From NCBI RefSeq assembly GCF_003947415.1, contig NZ_QHKL01000006.1, positions 1 to 64,000 of the forward strand: a DNA stretch of 64,000 bases, read 5' to 3'. The DNA is from Amycolatopsis sp. WAC 01376. Lineage in GTDB: Bacteria; Actinomycetota; Actinomycetes; Mycobacteriales; Pseudonocardiaceae. Positions 7,564-16,401 of this stretch are shown one piece after another. The position numbers were made by a program, and so were the translations under genes. The notes beneath the pieces are model-generated. The model worked only from the letters and a program-made list of their open reading frames with translations. It searched no databases and was not told the origin of the DNA. Every line of letters starts with the position of its first letter. The first letter of the stretch is position 1.

Positions 7564-8499
7564 GTGGACCTCAGGATCTTTACCGAGCCCCAGCAGGGGG
7601 CCAGTTACGACGACCTGCTCCGGGTGGCCAAGGCCACCGAGGACGCGGGCTACGACGCCTTCTTCCGCAGCGATCACTACCTCAAGATGGGTTCGGCGAC
7701 CGGCCTGCCCGGGCCGACCGACGCGTGGATCACCCTCGCGGGTCTCGCCCGTGAGACCCGCCGTGTGCGGCTGGGCACCCTGGTCACCGCCGCCACCTTC
7801 CGGCATCCGTCGGTACTCGCGATCTCGGTCGCGCAGGTGGACCAGATGTCGGGCGGCCGCGTCGAACTCGGCCTCGGTTCCGGCTGGTACGACGACGAGC
7901 ACACCGCGTACGGCCTCGACCTGCCGCCGATCAAGGAGCGCTTCGACCGCTACGCCGAGCAGCTCGCCGTCGTCACCGGGCTGTGGGAGACGCCGGAAGG
8001 GGAGACGTTCTCCTTCGACGGCGAGCACTACAAGCTCGTCGACTCGCCGGGCCTGCCGAAGCCCGCGCAGCGGCCTCGGCCGCCGGTGATCATCGGCGGT
8101 GGCGGCAAGAAGCGCACCCCGGCGCTCGCCGCCCGCTACGCCGACGAGTTCAACCTGCCGTTCGTGGGGCCCGACTTCGCCGCCGAGCAGTTCGGCCGCG
8201 TCGACGCCGCCGCACGCGAGATCGGCCGCGATCCCAAGGAGATCCTCCGCTCGGCCGCGCTCGTCGTCGCCGTCGGCGGTGACGACGCCGAGGTCGCCAA
8301 GCGCGCCGGCGTGATCGGCCGTGAGGTTCCGGAGCTGCGGGAGAACGGGCTCGCGGGGACGCCGTCGGAGGCCGTCGAGAAGATCGGGCAGTGGCGGGAG
8401 AAGACCGGGATCACCCGGCTCTACCTGCAGCTGCTGGACCTTTCGGATCTGGACCAGATCGAGCTGATCGCTTCCGAGGTCGCCCCTCAGCTGGACTGA
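7564..8499 (+). CDS. LLM-class (probably F420-dependent) oxidoreductase
   Basis: This 311-aa luciferase-like monooxygenase fold enzyme resembles the actinobacterial F420 subgroup. Visible features are the N-terminal TEPQQGASYDDLLRVAKATE, the FFRSDHYLKM segment, TRRVRLGTLVTAATFRHPS and the GGRVELGLGSGWYDDE loop that binds the cofactor. The PVIIGGGGKKRTPALAARYAD motif follows. The GTG start is 24 nt after the TetR gene, so that regulator is its likely controller. The substrate cannot be inferred. Its 3' end faces lipB, with a perfect palindrome in between. Confidence 0.9.
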   Translation: MDLRIFTEPQQGASYDDLLRVAKATEDAGYDAFFRSDHYLKMGSATGLPGPTDAWITLAGLARETRRVRLGTLVTAATFRHPSVLAISVAQVDQMSGGRVELGLGSGWYDDEHTAYGLDLPPIKERFDRYAEQLAVVTGLWETPEGETFSFDGEHYKLVDSPGLPKPAQRPRPPVIIGGGGKKRTPALAARYADEFNLPFVGPDFAAEQFGRVDAAAREIGRDPKEILRSAALVVAVGGDDAEVAKRAGVIGREVPELRENGLAGTPSEAVEKIGQWREKTGITRLYLQLLDLSDLDQIELIASEVAPQLD

Positions 8500-8506
8500 C
8501 GTTTTC

Positions 8507-8561
8507 GCGCGTGAAGGCCCCCTTACCTCGGCTCAGCCGAGGTAAGGGGGCCTTCACGCGC
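8507..8561. repeat. Family A palindrome, 27-bp perfect arms
   Basis: This 55-nt sequence has perfect 27-bp arms around a single C, beginning GCGCGTGAAGGCCCCCTTAC and mirrored to GCGC. It fills the gap between the convergent LLM oxidoreductase and lipB. It differs from the copy at 36388-36442 by one position changed on both arms (A-T against C-G), so pairing is kept. It has no T-run, but could act as a bidirectional terminator. Confidence 0.85.
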
Positions 8562-8564
8562 TTC

Positions 8565-9308
8565 TCAGTTCTGCAGGGCGAAGGTGACGCCGGGGGCGGC
8601 GGGTGCCTCGGGACGCGGCAGCCAGCGCTCGTCGTTCACCGGGAGGTCGCCTTCCAGCGCGGCGAGCACGGCTTCGCGCGCCATCGGCAGCACGGAAGCC
8701 ACGGTGACCTCGCGGTCGAGCTCGTAGGAAAGCGAAGTGACGCCCGCGTCCCGGATGCCGCACGGGACGATCTTGTCGAAGGCGCCGAGGTCGGGATTGC
8801 AGTTCAGCTCGAAACCGTGCATGGTCACGCCGCGCTGGACGCGGATGCCGATCGCGGCGATCTTCCGCTCGACGCCGCGGTCGTCGGCCGGGATCCAGAC
8901 GCCGCTGCGGCCCTCGACCCGGCCGGTGTGCACGCCGAGCTGATCGCAGACGGTGATCAGGGCCTCTTCGAGACGCCGGACGTAGTGCACGACGTCGATC
9001 GGGTCGGCGAGTTTGACGATCGGGTACCCGACCAGCTGACCGGGCCCGTGCCAGGTGATCTTGCCGCCGCGGTCGACGTCGATCACCGGGGTGCCGTCGG
9101 TCGGCCTGTCCTCGGCTTCGGTGCGCTTGCCCGCCGTGTACACCGACGGGTGCTCCAGCAGCAGCATGGTGTCCGGGCCGTCACCGTCGGCACGGGCTGT
9201 CACGTGCTTTCGCTGGAGTTCCCAGGCTTCGGTGTAGTCGATCGTCCCGATCTCGCGGACGTCGACGGGCTCGGCGGAGGCGCGGCATGACGTGGTCGAA
9301 GAGCTCAC
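8565..9308 (-). CDS. lipB: Octanoyltransferase (lipoate biosynthesis)
   Basis: This 247-aa enzyme moves octanoyl from acyl carrier protein to lipoyl domains, the step before LipA. The motif GGKITWHGPGQLVGYPI is at 81-97. Catalytic K149 lies in RKIAAIGIRV, HGFELN is at 164-169 and catalytic C183 is in VPCGI, matching the family Lys/Cys pair. Length is close to other actinobacterial LipB proteins. It overlaps nothing, and the PAP2 gene lies 10 nt upstream on the same strand. Confidence 0.96.
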   Translation of the reverse strand: MSSSTTSCRASAEPVDVREIGTIDYTEAWELQRKHVTARADGDGPDTMLLLEHPSVYTAGKRTEAEDRPTDGTPVIDVDRGGKITWHGPGQLVGYPIVKLADPIDVVHYVRRLEEALITVCDQLGVHTGRVEGRSGVWIPADDRGVERKIAAIGIRVQRGVTMHGFELNCNPDLGAFDKIVPCGIRDAGVTSLSYELDREVTVASVLPMAREAVLAALEGDLPVNDERWLPRPEAPAAPGVTFALQN

Positions 9309-9318
9309 GTCAGCGACA

Positions 9319-9933
9319 CTACGCCGGGTCTTCCGGCAGGGGGAGCAGGCCCAGCGCGGCCGCCGAAATCAGGCCCACGCCACCCACGGCGAGTACGGAT
9401 CCCGCGGTGTCGGTCAGCCAGTGCACGCCCAGCACGATGCGGCAGAGTGCACCGAGCACCGTCGCCGCGGCGGCGATCGTCACCGCGAGCCGCGCGAGGT
9501 GCGGACGGGTCCACGCGCACAGCAGCACCGCGACGAACCCGGTGCACGCGACGGCGACCACGTGTCCGCTCGGATAGCTCAGATCGGGGAATTCGCGAGG
9601 CCGTTCCCGGTAGAAGAGCGGTTTCGCGATCAAACTGGTCATCCGGCACAACAACAGGACGACGGCCAGTTTGACGCACAACACGGTCAGGTCCCGGCGC
9701 CGCCAGGCGAGCACCGCCAGCACCGCGCCCAGCGCGAACGGGAGGACCGGGCCGAGGACGTTCGTGACCAGGCCCGCCACCTGCCCAGCGGCCTGGGTGT
9801 GCTGGCCGCGGAACGCGTCGGCGAGGGCGACGTCCACCGGCGGCGGCCGCTGGTCGACGTATGACCCGAGGGTGACGAAACCGATCAGCAGCAGCGTTCC
9901 GGCGAGGGTGTACAGGCCGCGCCGCACGGTCAT
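9319..9933 (-). CDS. PAP2-family membrane phosphatase
   Basis: This 204-aa membrane protein has about five to six hydrophobic segments and the three-part phosphatidic-acid-phosphatase signature: KPLFYRERPR (KxxxxxxRP), YPSGH (PSGH) and RIVLGVHWLTD (SRxxxxxHxxxD-like). It is expected to dephosphorylate a lipid phosphate such as undecaprenyl pyrophosphate or a phosphatidate at the membrane surface. The start ATG at 9931-9933 overlaps the stop of the upstream epimerase (ATGA), giving translational coupling. A longer upstream frame is a shadow of that gene. Confidence 0.9.
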   Translation of the reverse strand: MTVRRGLYTLAGTLLLIGFVTLGSYVDQRPPPVDVALADAFRGQHTQAAGQVAGLVTNVLGPVLPFALGAVLAVLAWRRRDLTVLCVKLAVVLLLCRMTSLIAKPLFYRERPREFPDLSYPSGHVVAVACTGFVAVLLCAWTRPHLARLAVTIAAAATVLGALCRIVLGVHWLTDTAGSVLAVGGVGLISAAALGLLPLPEDPA

Positions 9934-10814
9934 GTCGCGGCGGCCAGCGCGTCTTCGAGGGTCGGATGGCGGAACGCGTAACCCGCCTCCTCCAGTACCC
10001 GGGGCAGGGCGCGCTGCCCGAACAGCGCCATCTCCTCGGCCGCCTGCCCGAGGGCGAACTTCATGGCGAAACCCGGCACCTGCCAGATCGCCGGCCGGTG
10101 CACGGCTCGGCCCAACGCCTTCGTGAAGGCGGCGTTCGTGGCGGGCTGCGGTCCGCAGAGGTTCACCGGACCGGACAGAGCTTCGTTCTCCAGCGCGAAA
10201 ACGAGCGCGCCGACCTCGTCGTCGAGCGAGATCCAGGGCATGTACTGCTTGCCGCCGCCGAGTTTCCCGCCGAGCCCCAAGCGGAACAGAGGCCGCAGGA
10301 CGTCCAGGAGCCCGCCTTCGCGCGCGAGCACCAGCCCGGTGCGGACGCGGACGACCCGGGCACCCGCGGTGGCCGCACTCTCGGTGGCGCCCTCCCACGC
10401 GGTGCAGAGCCCGGCGAGGAAACCGCGTCCCACCGGGCTCGATTCGTCCACAGTGGAGGGACCGGGATCGCCGTAGTAGCCGACGGCGGAGGCGTTGACC
10501 AGCACGGGAATCCCGTGCTCTGCGACGGCTTCCGCGAGTACCTCGGTCGGTTCGACCCGGCTGTCGAGGAGTACCTGTTTGCGGGCCGCGCTCCAGCGCC
10601 CCGGCAGCAGTGGCGCGCCCGCGAGGTTCACCACGGCGTCGACCCCGTCGAGCGCGCCGTCGGCGATCTCCCCGGCCGGGGGATCCCAGCGGCGCTCGTC
10701 GGCCGCCCGCTCCTCCCGGCGCACCAGGCGGACCACTTCGTGCCCGGACCGGCGTAACCGGGTCGTCAGGGAGGTGCCGATCAGTCCGCTCGCGCCCGCG
10801 ATCAGAACTCGCAT
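9930..10814 (-). CDS. TIGR01777-type NAD-dependent epimerase (SDR39U1-like)
   Basis: This 294-aa extended SDR is often annotated as a SulA-like cell division inhibitor homologue. It has GASGLIG at 7-13, the DAVVNLAGAPLLPGRW segment and the SAVGYYGD motif containing the Tyr. A C-terminal DUF1731-like part (QVPGFAMKFALGQAAEEMALFGQRALP) ends the protein. The family's reaction is not established. In actinobacteria this gene commonly sits beside lipB, as here. It is coupled to the downstream PAP2 gene by a 4-nt overlap. Confidence 0.92.
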   Translation of the reverse strand: MRVLIAGASGLIGTSLTTRLRRSGHEVVRLVRREERAADERRWDPPAGEIADGALDGVDAVVNLAGAPLLPGRWSAARKQVLLDSRVEPTEVLAEAVAEHGIPVLVNASAVGYYGDPGPSTVDESSPVGRGFLAGLCTAWEGATESAATAGARVVRVRTGLVLAREGGLLDVLRPLFRLGLGGKLGGGKQYMPWISLDDEVGALVFALENEALSGPVNLCGPQPATNAAFTKALGRAVHRPAIWQVPGFAMKFALGQAAEEMALFGQRALPRVLEEAGYAFRHPTLEDALAAAT

Positions 10815-10828
10815 GATCCGATCGTGTC

Positions 10829-11329
10829 CTATCCGCGATCCGGTCGCACGCTCAGGTTCTTCAGTTGCCCGGCGACGTCGGAGGCGGCGGTGAGCAGCAC
10901 CAGCACCGGGATCGTCGCGGCGGGGCGGAGCCGGTAACTGCCGCGTTTGTCCTGCTCGACGATTCCGGCGCCGGTCAGCGCCTTGAGGTGGTGGTACAGC
11001 TGGCCGGGAGACCCGAGTTCGGCGGCTTCCTGCAGGGCGGGCGCGGTCTGCGCGCCCTTCTCGGCCAGCGTCCGCACGAGCGCCACCCGCGCGGTGCTGG
11101 ACAGGGCCGCGAGCACTTCGACCCGCGGCCCGTCCGCGAACGCCAGCATCGGGCCGGGCGTGACGTTGATCGCCCAGCTCAGTTCGAGGGGCTCGGTCAG
11201 TTCGCCGTGGTAGCCGACCAGGCCACCGGGGCTCGCCGCCGGTTCGGCCTGCTGCTCGCTGTGCCGGCTTTCGAGCGCGGCGACCCGTGCTTCGAGCGCG
11301 GCGATCCGGTCGGCGAACTCAGCGTTCAT
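10829..11329 (-). CDS. ArsR-like winged-helix regulator
   Basis: This 166-aa DNA-binding protein has an N-terminal coiled-coil (1-27, RIAALEARVAALESR). An HTH follows at about 75-140: VLAALSSTARVALVRTLAEKG, then LGSPGQLYHHLKALTGAGIV as recognition helix and EQDKRGSYRLRP as the wing. No metal-binding Cys pair is seen, so the signal is not a typical ArsR metal. It lies 14 nt upstream of the TIGR01777 gene in the same direction and may head that small operon. Confidence 0.88.
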   Translation of the reverse strand: MNAEFADRIAALEARVAALESRHSEQQAEPAASPGGLVGYHGELTEPLELSWAINVTPGPMLAFADGPRVEVLAALSSTARVALVRTLAEKGAQTAPALQEAAELGSPGQLYHHLKALTGAGIVEQDKRGSYRLRPAATIPVLVLLTAASDVAGQLKNLSVRPDRG

Positions 11330-11351
11330 ACCGGTTATCTATACCGTCGCC

Positions 11352-12434
11352 TCAGCGGAGTGCTCGTTCCAGGGCGGTGAACCGCGCCGGGTCGGACAGC
11401 GCCGCGAGCACGAGATCGATGAGCGGCAGGGCGTTTTGCATGTCCTGGTCGCTCACGCCGGTGAGCAGGACGGCGGCCGTACCCGATCGTCCGCCAGGCC
11501 AACGGACGGAAAGCCCGATGGTCAGCGAACGCGGCAGGCTTCCGCCTTTGAAGAGCACTTCGCTCGCTCCGGGCGGTACGCGGTCTGCCAGCGGCTTCGC
11601 GAGGATCTCGCGCGCGGGTGTGTAGAGGCCCTTCGCGATACTGCGGTGAAGCGAGAACAGATCCGACGCCGAGCCTTGGCCGTGCCCCTTGATCCACGGC
11701 CATTGAGCGTCGGACGTACCCGGCATATGCGGCCAGCGCTTGAAGGCTTCGGCGCGGAACCGCGGATCGCGGACGAACCGGCGTGCGACCGCGTCGCCCA
11801 TCGCCCGCCGGACGGCGACCGGGCTGCCGGGCGGGGGCGCGTACTCCGGCATCATCAGCATCAGGACCTCGCCGCCGAGCGATCGGGTGTCCGGCCGGAA
11901 CCAGCCGCCCCGCGCCGCCGCCCGCTGGAGCGCGGGATCGCCGAGGCGAGTGCGGAGATAGTCCGTCGCGGCGTTGTCGCTGAAGAGGATCATCGCTTCG
12001 GCGAGCCTGGCCAGGGGGACACGCTGTCCGGGGTCCTTGGCGATGCCGAAGTCGTCGCAGGGGACGCCCAGCCAGTTGAGCGCCTGGAAATGCGCGCGGC
12101 CGTCGGCGACGAAGGGGTGGTGAGCGTCCCAGTCGCCCACGCGGATCTGTTCCTCCGGGTCGAGCCTGCCCTCGGTGACCGCGACGGCGTACGCGCTGAG
12201 ATGCACGACCTTGATCGACGAAGCCAGCACGCGCCGGACGTCGGCGTTGCGCGCGGCACGGCGTCCCGCGCCGTCGTCGATCAGGACCGAGACATCGCCG
12301 CGGTGGGCGGTGATCCAGTCGAGCCAGCCCTGTTCGGTCGTCGTGTCCGGCTGGGCCGCCCTCGCGGTTCCCGGCAGCAGCAACGCCGCCGATCCCGCGG
12401 CGGCACCGGCCAGCAGATGGCGTCTAGTCAGCAT
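11352..12434 (-). CDS. Exported class A beta-lactamase-like serine hydrolase
   Basis: This 360-aa protein has a Tat-type signal (TRRHLLAGAAAGSAALLLPG, cleavage after ARA near residue 26). The serine hydrolase motifs S72-x-x-K75 (SSIK), SDN at 152-154 and a KGG near residue 302 correspond to the SxxK, SDN and KTG motifs of class A beta-lactamases. The KGG in place of KTG/KSG leaves beta-lactam hydrolysis uncertain. A D,D-peptidase or esterase role is possible. ATG at 12432-12434 is chosen because GGGAGG lies 9 nt upstream. Longer in-frame starts run into the palindrome region. Confidence 0.85.
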   Translation of the reverse strand: MLTRRHLLAGAAAGSAALLLPGTARAAQPDTTTEQGWLDWITAHRGDVSVLIDDGAGRRAARNADVRRVLASSIKVVHLSAYAVAVTEGRLDPEEQIRVGDWDAHHPFVADGRAHFQALNWLGVPCDDFGIAKDPGQRVPLARLAEAMILFSDNAATDYLRTRLGDPALQRAAARGGWFRPDTRSLGGEVLMLMMPEYAPPPGSPVAVRRAMGDAVARRFVRDPRFRAEAFKRWPHMPGTSDAQWPWIKGHGQGSASDLFSLHRSIAKGLYTPAREILAKPLADRVPPGASEVLFKGGSLPRSLTIGLSVRWPGGRSGTAAVLLTGVSDQDMQNALPLIDLVLAALSDPARFTALERALR

Positions 12435-12499
12435 GGGTGACATCCTCCCTCTCGTTTTCCGTAATTCCGGAATACTAGAGTCCAGAGTGCCTGTCAAAC

Positions 12500-12568
12500 C
12501 CCGCATTCAGTCCTCTGGATGCGGTGGTTCGTGATGCCAACTACCGCATCGAGAGGACTAAATGCGGG
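12500..12568. repeat. Family C palindrome with AGAGGACTAAATGCGGG arms
   Basis: Outer 17-bp arms, with one mismatch, start CCCGCATTCAGTCCTCT and end AGAGGACTAAATGCGGG. Inner GATGCGGT/ACCGCATC arms extend the stem. It lies in the gap between sucB's 3' end and the start of the beta-lactamase-like gene. A collapsed copy of the same words occurs at 53722-53745 and a relative at 45652-45704. Confidence 0.75.
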
Positions 12569-12579
12569 AGAGAAAGAAG

Positions 12580-12615
12580 AAGGCCCCCGCCCCGCCGAAG
12601 CGGGACGAGGGCCTT
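12580..12615 (-). terminator. sucB intrinsic terminator
   Basis: AAGGCCC (12580-12586) pairs with GGGCCTT (12609-12615), with an inner CCCGC/GCGGG stem. Read on the minus strand it lies 18 nt after the sucB stop and is followed by the T-rich CTTCTTTCTCT. This fits factor-independent termination of the lpd-sucB direction. Confidence 0.75.
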
Positions 12616-12632
12616 GATCGACTACCCGAGGA

Positions 12633-14402
12633 TCAGAGACCGAGCTCGTCCTCGAAGTTGCCCTCTTCCAGACGCTGCTTGATCGTCGTGACGAAGCGGC
12701 CCGCGTCGGCCCCGTCCACCAGGCGGTGGTCGTAAGTCAGCGGCAGGAACGCCATCGACCGGACGGCGATCGTGTCGTTGCCGTCGGCGTCCGCGATCAC
12801 GACCGGGCGCTTCACGACCGCGCCGGTACCGAGCATGCCGGACTGCGGCTGCACGATGATCGGCGTGTCGAACAGGGCGCCGTTGGAGCCGATGTTCGTG
12901 ATCGTGAACGTGCCGCCCGAAAGCTCGTCCGGCTTGATCTGGCCCGAACGCGCGCGGCCCGCCAGGTCGGCGATGCGGTGCGCGAGACCGGCGAGGCTGA
13001 GCTCACCCGCGTCGTGGATGACCACCGACAGCAGACCCTTTTCGGTGTCCACCGCGATCCCCAGGTGCACCGCACCGTGGTAGGTGATCTCCTTCGTGTC
13101 CTCGTTGTAGGACGCGTTGACGTTCGGGTGCTGCTTGAGCGCCTCGACGGTGGCCTTCGCGAAGAACGGCAGGAACGTCAGGTTGACGCCCTCGCGCTCC
13201 TTGAAAGCCGCCTTCGCCCGCTGACGCAGCTTGGCGACCTTCGTGACGTCCACCTCGTGGACCTGCGTGAGCTGCGCGGAGATCTGCAGCGACTCGCGGG
13301 TCTTCGTGGCGGTGATCTGACGGATCCGGCTGGCCTTCTGCACGGTGCCGCGCAGAGCGGCGAGCTCCGGCGAAACCGCGGCCTTGCGCGGAGCCGACGG
13401 GGCGGCGGCGGGAGCCGGGGCGGCGGCAGCGGGCTGCGCGGCGGGAGCCTGGGCGGCCTTCTGCTTGGCCTCGGCGGCCGCGAGCACGTCCTGCTTGCGG
13501 ATGCGGCCACCGACACCGCTGCCGGTCAGCGACGACAGGTCGATGCCGTGCTCCGAAGCGAGCTTGCGGACCAGCGGCGTCACGTACGGCGCGTTGTCCG
13601 AACCGTTGTCGCTGCTCGCCGCCGGCTTCGGGGCCTCGGCCTTGGGAGCCGGGGCGGCCTGAGGAGCCGGGGCGGGCTTCGGCGCGGGAGCCGCTTCGGC
13701 CTTGGGCTCGGGCTTCGGTTCCGGCTTGGGCTCCGGCTTCGGCTCGGGCTTGGGTTCCGGCTTGGGCTCGGCCTTCGGCGCAGGGGAGGAACCGGCGGCA
13801 CCGATCACCGCGAGCACCCCGCCGACCTCGACGGTCTCGTCCTCACCGGCGCGGATCTCCAGCACGGTGCCGGCGACCGGGGACGGAACCTCGGTGTCGA
13901 CCTTGTCCGTGGAGATCTCGAGCAGCGGCTCGTCGACCTCGACGCTCTCGCCGACCTGCTTGAGCCACCGGGTGACGGTGCCCTCGGTGACGCTCTCGCC
14001 CAGCTCGGGCAGCTTCACCTCGGTGCCTTCACCACCCGAAGCCGGCGCGGTGTCCGGCTGGGACGGCGCGGAAGCCTCCTCCTGCGCGGGCTCCGGCTCG
14101 GGCTCGGGCTGCGCCTCTTCGGCGGCGGGCTCGGCGGAACCGGAGGACTCCGGCACCCCGCCGGTCCCGTCGTCGATGACGGCGAGCTCGCCGCCGACCT
14201 CGACGGTCTCGTCTTCCTGCGCGCTGATCTTCACGACCTTGCCGGCGACCGGGGACGGGACCTCGGTGTCGACCTTGTCCGTGGAGATCTCGAGCAACGG
14301 CTCGTCGACCTCGACGGTGTCGCCCTCCTGCTTCAACCACCGGGTGACGGTGCCCTCGGTGACGCTCTCACCGAGCTCCGGCAACGTGACGGAGTAGGCC
14401 AT
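12633..14402 (-). CDS. sucB: Dihydrolipoamide acyltransferase E2 (2-oxoglutarate/pyruvate dehydrogenase)
   Basis: This E2 core enzyme (589 aa) carries two nearly identical lipoyl domains with lipoylated lysines K43 and K167 in STDKVD. A long Ala/Pro/Lys-Pro-Glu linker (about 205-270) follows, then a peripheral-subunit-binding domain (VTPLVRKLASEHGID...GSGVGGRIRKQDVL, about 285-325). The C-terminal catalytic domain has H559 in DHRLVDGADAGRF. In actinobacteria one E2 of this type (annotated SucB or DlaT) serves both complexes, so the exact partner is not certain. It lies 56 nt downstream of lpd (E3). LipB and LipA, which modify it, are encoded in the same region. Confidence 0.95.
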   Translation of the reverse strand: MAYSVTLPELGESVTEGTVTRWLKQEGDTVEVDEPLLEISTDKVDTEVPSPVAGKVVKISAQEDETVEVGGELAVIDDGTGGVPESSGSAEPAAEEAQPEPEPEPAQEEASAPSQPDTAPASGGEGTEVKLPELGESVTEGTVTRWLKQVGESVEVDEPLLEISTDKVDTEVPSPVAGTVLEIRAGEDETVEVGGVLAVIGAAGSSPAPKAEPKPEPKPEPKPEPKPEPKPEPKAEAAPAPKPAPAPQAAPAPKAEAPKPAASSDNGSDNAPYVTPLVRKLASEHGIDLSSLTGSGVGGRIRKQDVLAAAEAKQKAAQAPAAQPAAAAPAPAAAPSAPRKAAVSPELAALRGTVQKASRIRQITATKTRESLQISAQLTQVHEVDVTKVAKLRQRAKAAFKEREGVNLTFLPFFAKATVEALKQHPNVNASYNEDTKEITYHGAVHLGIAVDTEKGLLSVVIHDAGELSLAGLAHRIADLAGRARSGQIKPDELSGGTFTITNIGSNGALFDTPIIVQPQSGMLGTGAVVKRPVVIADADGNDTIAVRSMAFLPLTYDHRLVDGADAGRFVTTIKQRLEEGNFEDELGL

Positions 14403-14458
14403 CGTTCGCTGACTCCCTTGATATGTCTTGCTTGGTCTGTTTCTTCGACGGTGAGACG

Positions 14459-15832
14459 TCAGCTGTGGACGTGCAGCGGCTTGCCCGCGAGGGCGAGGAA
14501 CGCTTCACCGAGGGCCTCGGTCTGGGTGGGGTGCGCGTGGATGAGGGGAGCCACGTCCTCGGGGAACGCCTCCCAGCTGTAGATCAGCTGTGCTTCGCCG
14601 ATCAGCTCGCCGACGCGGTCGCCCACCATGTGCACGCCGACGACCGGCCCTTCCGGAGCCTTGATCAGCTTGACCCCACCGGAGGTCTTGAGGATCTGGC
14701 TCTTGCCGTTGCCGCCGAGGTCGTAGGTGAAGGTGGTGACGTCGGAGCCGTACTTCTCCTTCGCCTGAGACTCGGTGAGCCCGACCGAAGCGACCTCGGG
14801 GTGCGAGTAGGTGACGCGCGGGATGCCGCTCTCGTCGATCACGCGCGGCTCCTGGCCGGCGATCTCTTCCGCGACGAAAATGCCCTGCTGGAACCCGCGG
14901 TGCGCGAGCTGCAGGCCGGGGACGATGTCACCGACGGCGTAGACGTTCGGCAGGTTGGTGCGCAGGCGGTCGTCGGTGAGGACGAAGCCGCGCTCCATCT
15001 TGACGCCGGCCTCCTCGTACCCGTGCCCGGCCGAGTTCGGGCCGCGGCCCACGGCGACCAGCAGCAGATCGGCTTCCAGCGTCTCGCCGGACTCCAGCGA
15101 CACGCTCACACCGTTGTCGTCCTGCTTGGCACCGGTGAACCGGACACCGGTCTTGAAGCCGATCTTGCGACGACGGAAAGCGCGCTCGAGCTGCTTGGAC
15201 GCGTACTCGTCCTCGTTCGGGACCAGGCGGGGCAGCGCCTCCACGATGGTGACGTCGACGCCGAAGGACGCCCAGACGGACGCGAATTCGACACCGATGA
15301 CACCACCGCCGAGGACGATGACCTTCTTCGGGATGTAGTCCAGCGAAAGCGCCTGCTCGCTCGCGATGATGCGGCCGCCCAGTTCCAGGCCGGGCAGCGT
15401 CTTCGAGTACGAGCCGGTGGCGAGGATGACGTTCTTGCCGGTGTAGCGGGTGCCTTCGACCTCGACGGTCGTGCCGCCGACGAACGTTCCGGTGCCCTCG
15501 ACGAGGTTCACCTTGTGCGCCTTGGCCAGGCCCTGGAGGCCCTTGTACAGGCGGGAGACGATCCCGTCCTTGTACTTGTTGACCCCGGCGATGTCGATGC
15601 CTTCCAGCACGGCCTTCACACCGAAGGTCTCGGCGTCGCGGGTCTCGTCGGCGACCTCCGCCGCGTGCAGGAGGGCCTTGGTCGGGATGCAGCCTCGGTG
15701 GAGGCACGTCCCGCCAAGCTTGTCCTTTTCGATCAGGGTGACGGAAAGGCCCAGCTCGGCCGCGCGGAACGCGGCGGCGTAGCCGCCCGATCCGCCACCC
15801 AGGATCACAAGGTCGGCGGAGGTGTCGGTCAC
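14459..15832 (-). CDS. lpd: Dihydrolipoyl dehydrogenase (E3)
   Basis: This flavoprotein of 457 aa reoxidises dihydrolipoamide on E2. It has FAD motif GGGSGG (12-17), the redox disulfide C43/C48 in GGTCLHRGCIP, and the NAD motif VLGGGVIGVEFASVW. The C-terminal HAHPTQTEALGEA holds the catalytic His-Glu pair. GTG at 15832 is chosen because GAGGAG lies 8 nt upstream and the family N-terminus begins here. The longer frame to 15922 has no family support. It precedes sucB in one transcription unit. Confidence 0.96.
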   Translation of the reverse strand: MTDTSADLVILGGGSGGYAAAFRAAELGLSVTLIEKDKLGGTCLHRGCIPTKALLHAAEVADETRDAETFGVKAVLEGIDIAGVNKYKDGIVSRLYKGLQGLAKAHKVNLVEGTGTFVGGTTVEVEGTRYTGKNVILATGSYSKTLPGLELGGRIIASEQALSLDYIPKKVIVLGGGVIGVEFASVWASFGVDVTIVEALPRLVPNEDEYASKQLERAFRRRKIGFKTGVRFTGAKQDDNGVSVSLESGETLEADLLLVAVGRGPNSAGHGYEEAGVKMERGFVLTDDRLRTNLPNVYAVGDIVPGLQLAHRGFQQGIFVAEEIAGQEPRVIDESGIPRVTYSHPEVASVGLTESQAKEKYGSDVTTFTYDLGGNGKSQILKTSGGVKLIKAPEGPVVGVHMVGDRVGELIGEAQLIYSWEAFPEDVAPLIHAHPTQTEALGEAFLALAGKPLHVHS

Positions 15833-16056
15833 TTCAATAACTCCTCGGCAAGCGGTAGGGGTGGAGCTCTGGCGCCCGCTTCGCGCGGTATACGCGCGCG
15901 CGGACACTTGCCATCTTGTCACTACGTGTGGAGAGCCTGCGACCTAGGCCGCGTCCTGTGACCCACGGGACACGGCCCGCGCGGGTCACCACGGGGAGCA
16001 CACGCCCGAGTCGGGATAATGGACATCGGACACGAGTGGGAAGTGAGGTGGTCGGA

Positions 16057-16392
16057 GTGGGTCTGTTCGACTCGCTGCGCCGGCGCTCCAAAGGCGGGCA
16101 AAAGCCCGGTACGCTGCGGAAAGCCTCTTCAAACGACTTCAAGCACCTCGAAGAGTGGGCCTCTTCGAGGACCGGTGTCGAGGCCTATGTGGAGCCCAAG
16201 ACCAACGTCACGGAGACCACCGTCGTCCTCATCGCCCATGACGGCGAGTGGACCAGGCGCCGGATCGAGAGCCTGGACGCGGCGCAGCAGTTCGGCCGCA
16301 AACGGTCCATCCCCGTGTACGAGGTCGCCCGGGTCGGCTACCCGAAGCGGATGCGGGAGTACACCGAGCGTAAGAAGCGCGGCGAAGCCTGA
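16057..16392 (+). CDS. Conserved actinobacterial hypothetical protein (111 aa)
   Basis: I cannot name a function. The protein opens GLFDSLRRRSKGGQKPGTLR, a basic amphipathic start. A compact alpha/beta domain follows (about 25-105) with the segments HLEEWASSRTGVEAYVEPKT, ETTVVLIAHDGEWTRRRI and FGRKRSIPVYEVARVGYPKRM. There is no signal peptide or membrane segment. GTG at 16057 follows a GAGG with 8-nt spacing. It is transcribed away from lpd across about 220 bp that should contain both promoters. Its 3' end meets the SMI1-like gene across a 21-bp array. Confidence 0.75.
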   Translation: MGLFDSLRRRSKGGQKPGTLRKASSNDFKHLEEWASSRTGVEAYVEPKTNVTETTVVLIAHDGEWTRRRIESLDAAQQFGRKRSIPVYEVARVGYPKRMREYTERKKRGEA

Positions 16393-16401
16393 GGCCTCGT
16401 T

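Noticed and set aside
11352..12434. Confirmed beta-lactam resistance gene
   Set aside because: SxxK and SDN are present but the third motif is KGG, and similar exported hydrolases do not always cleave beta-lactams.
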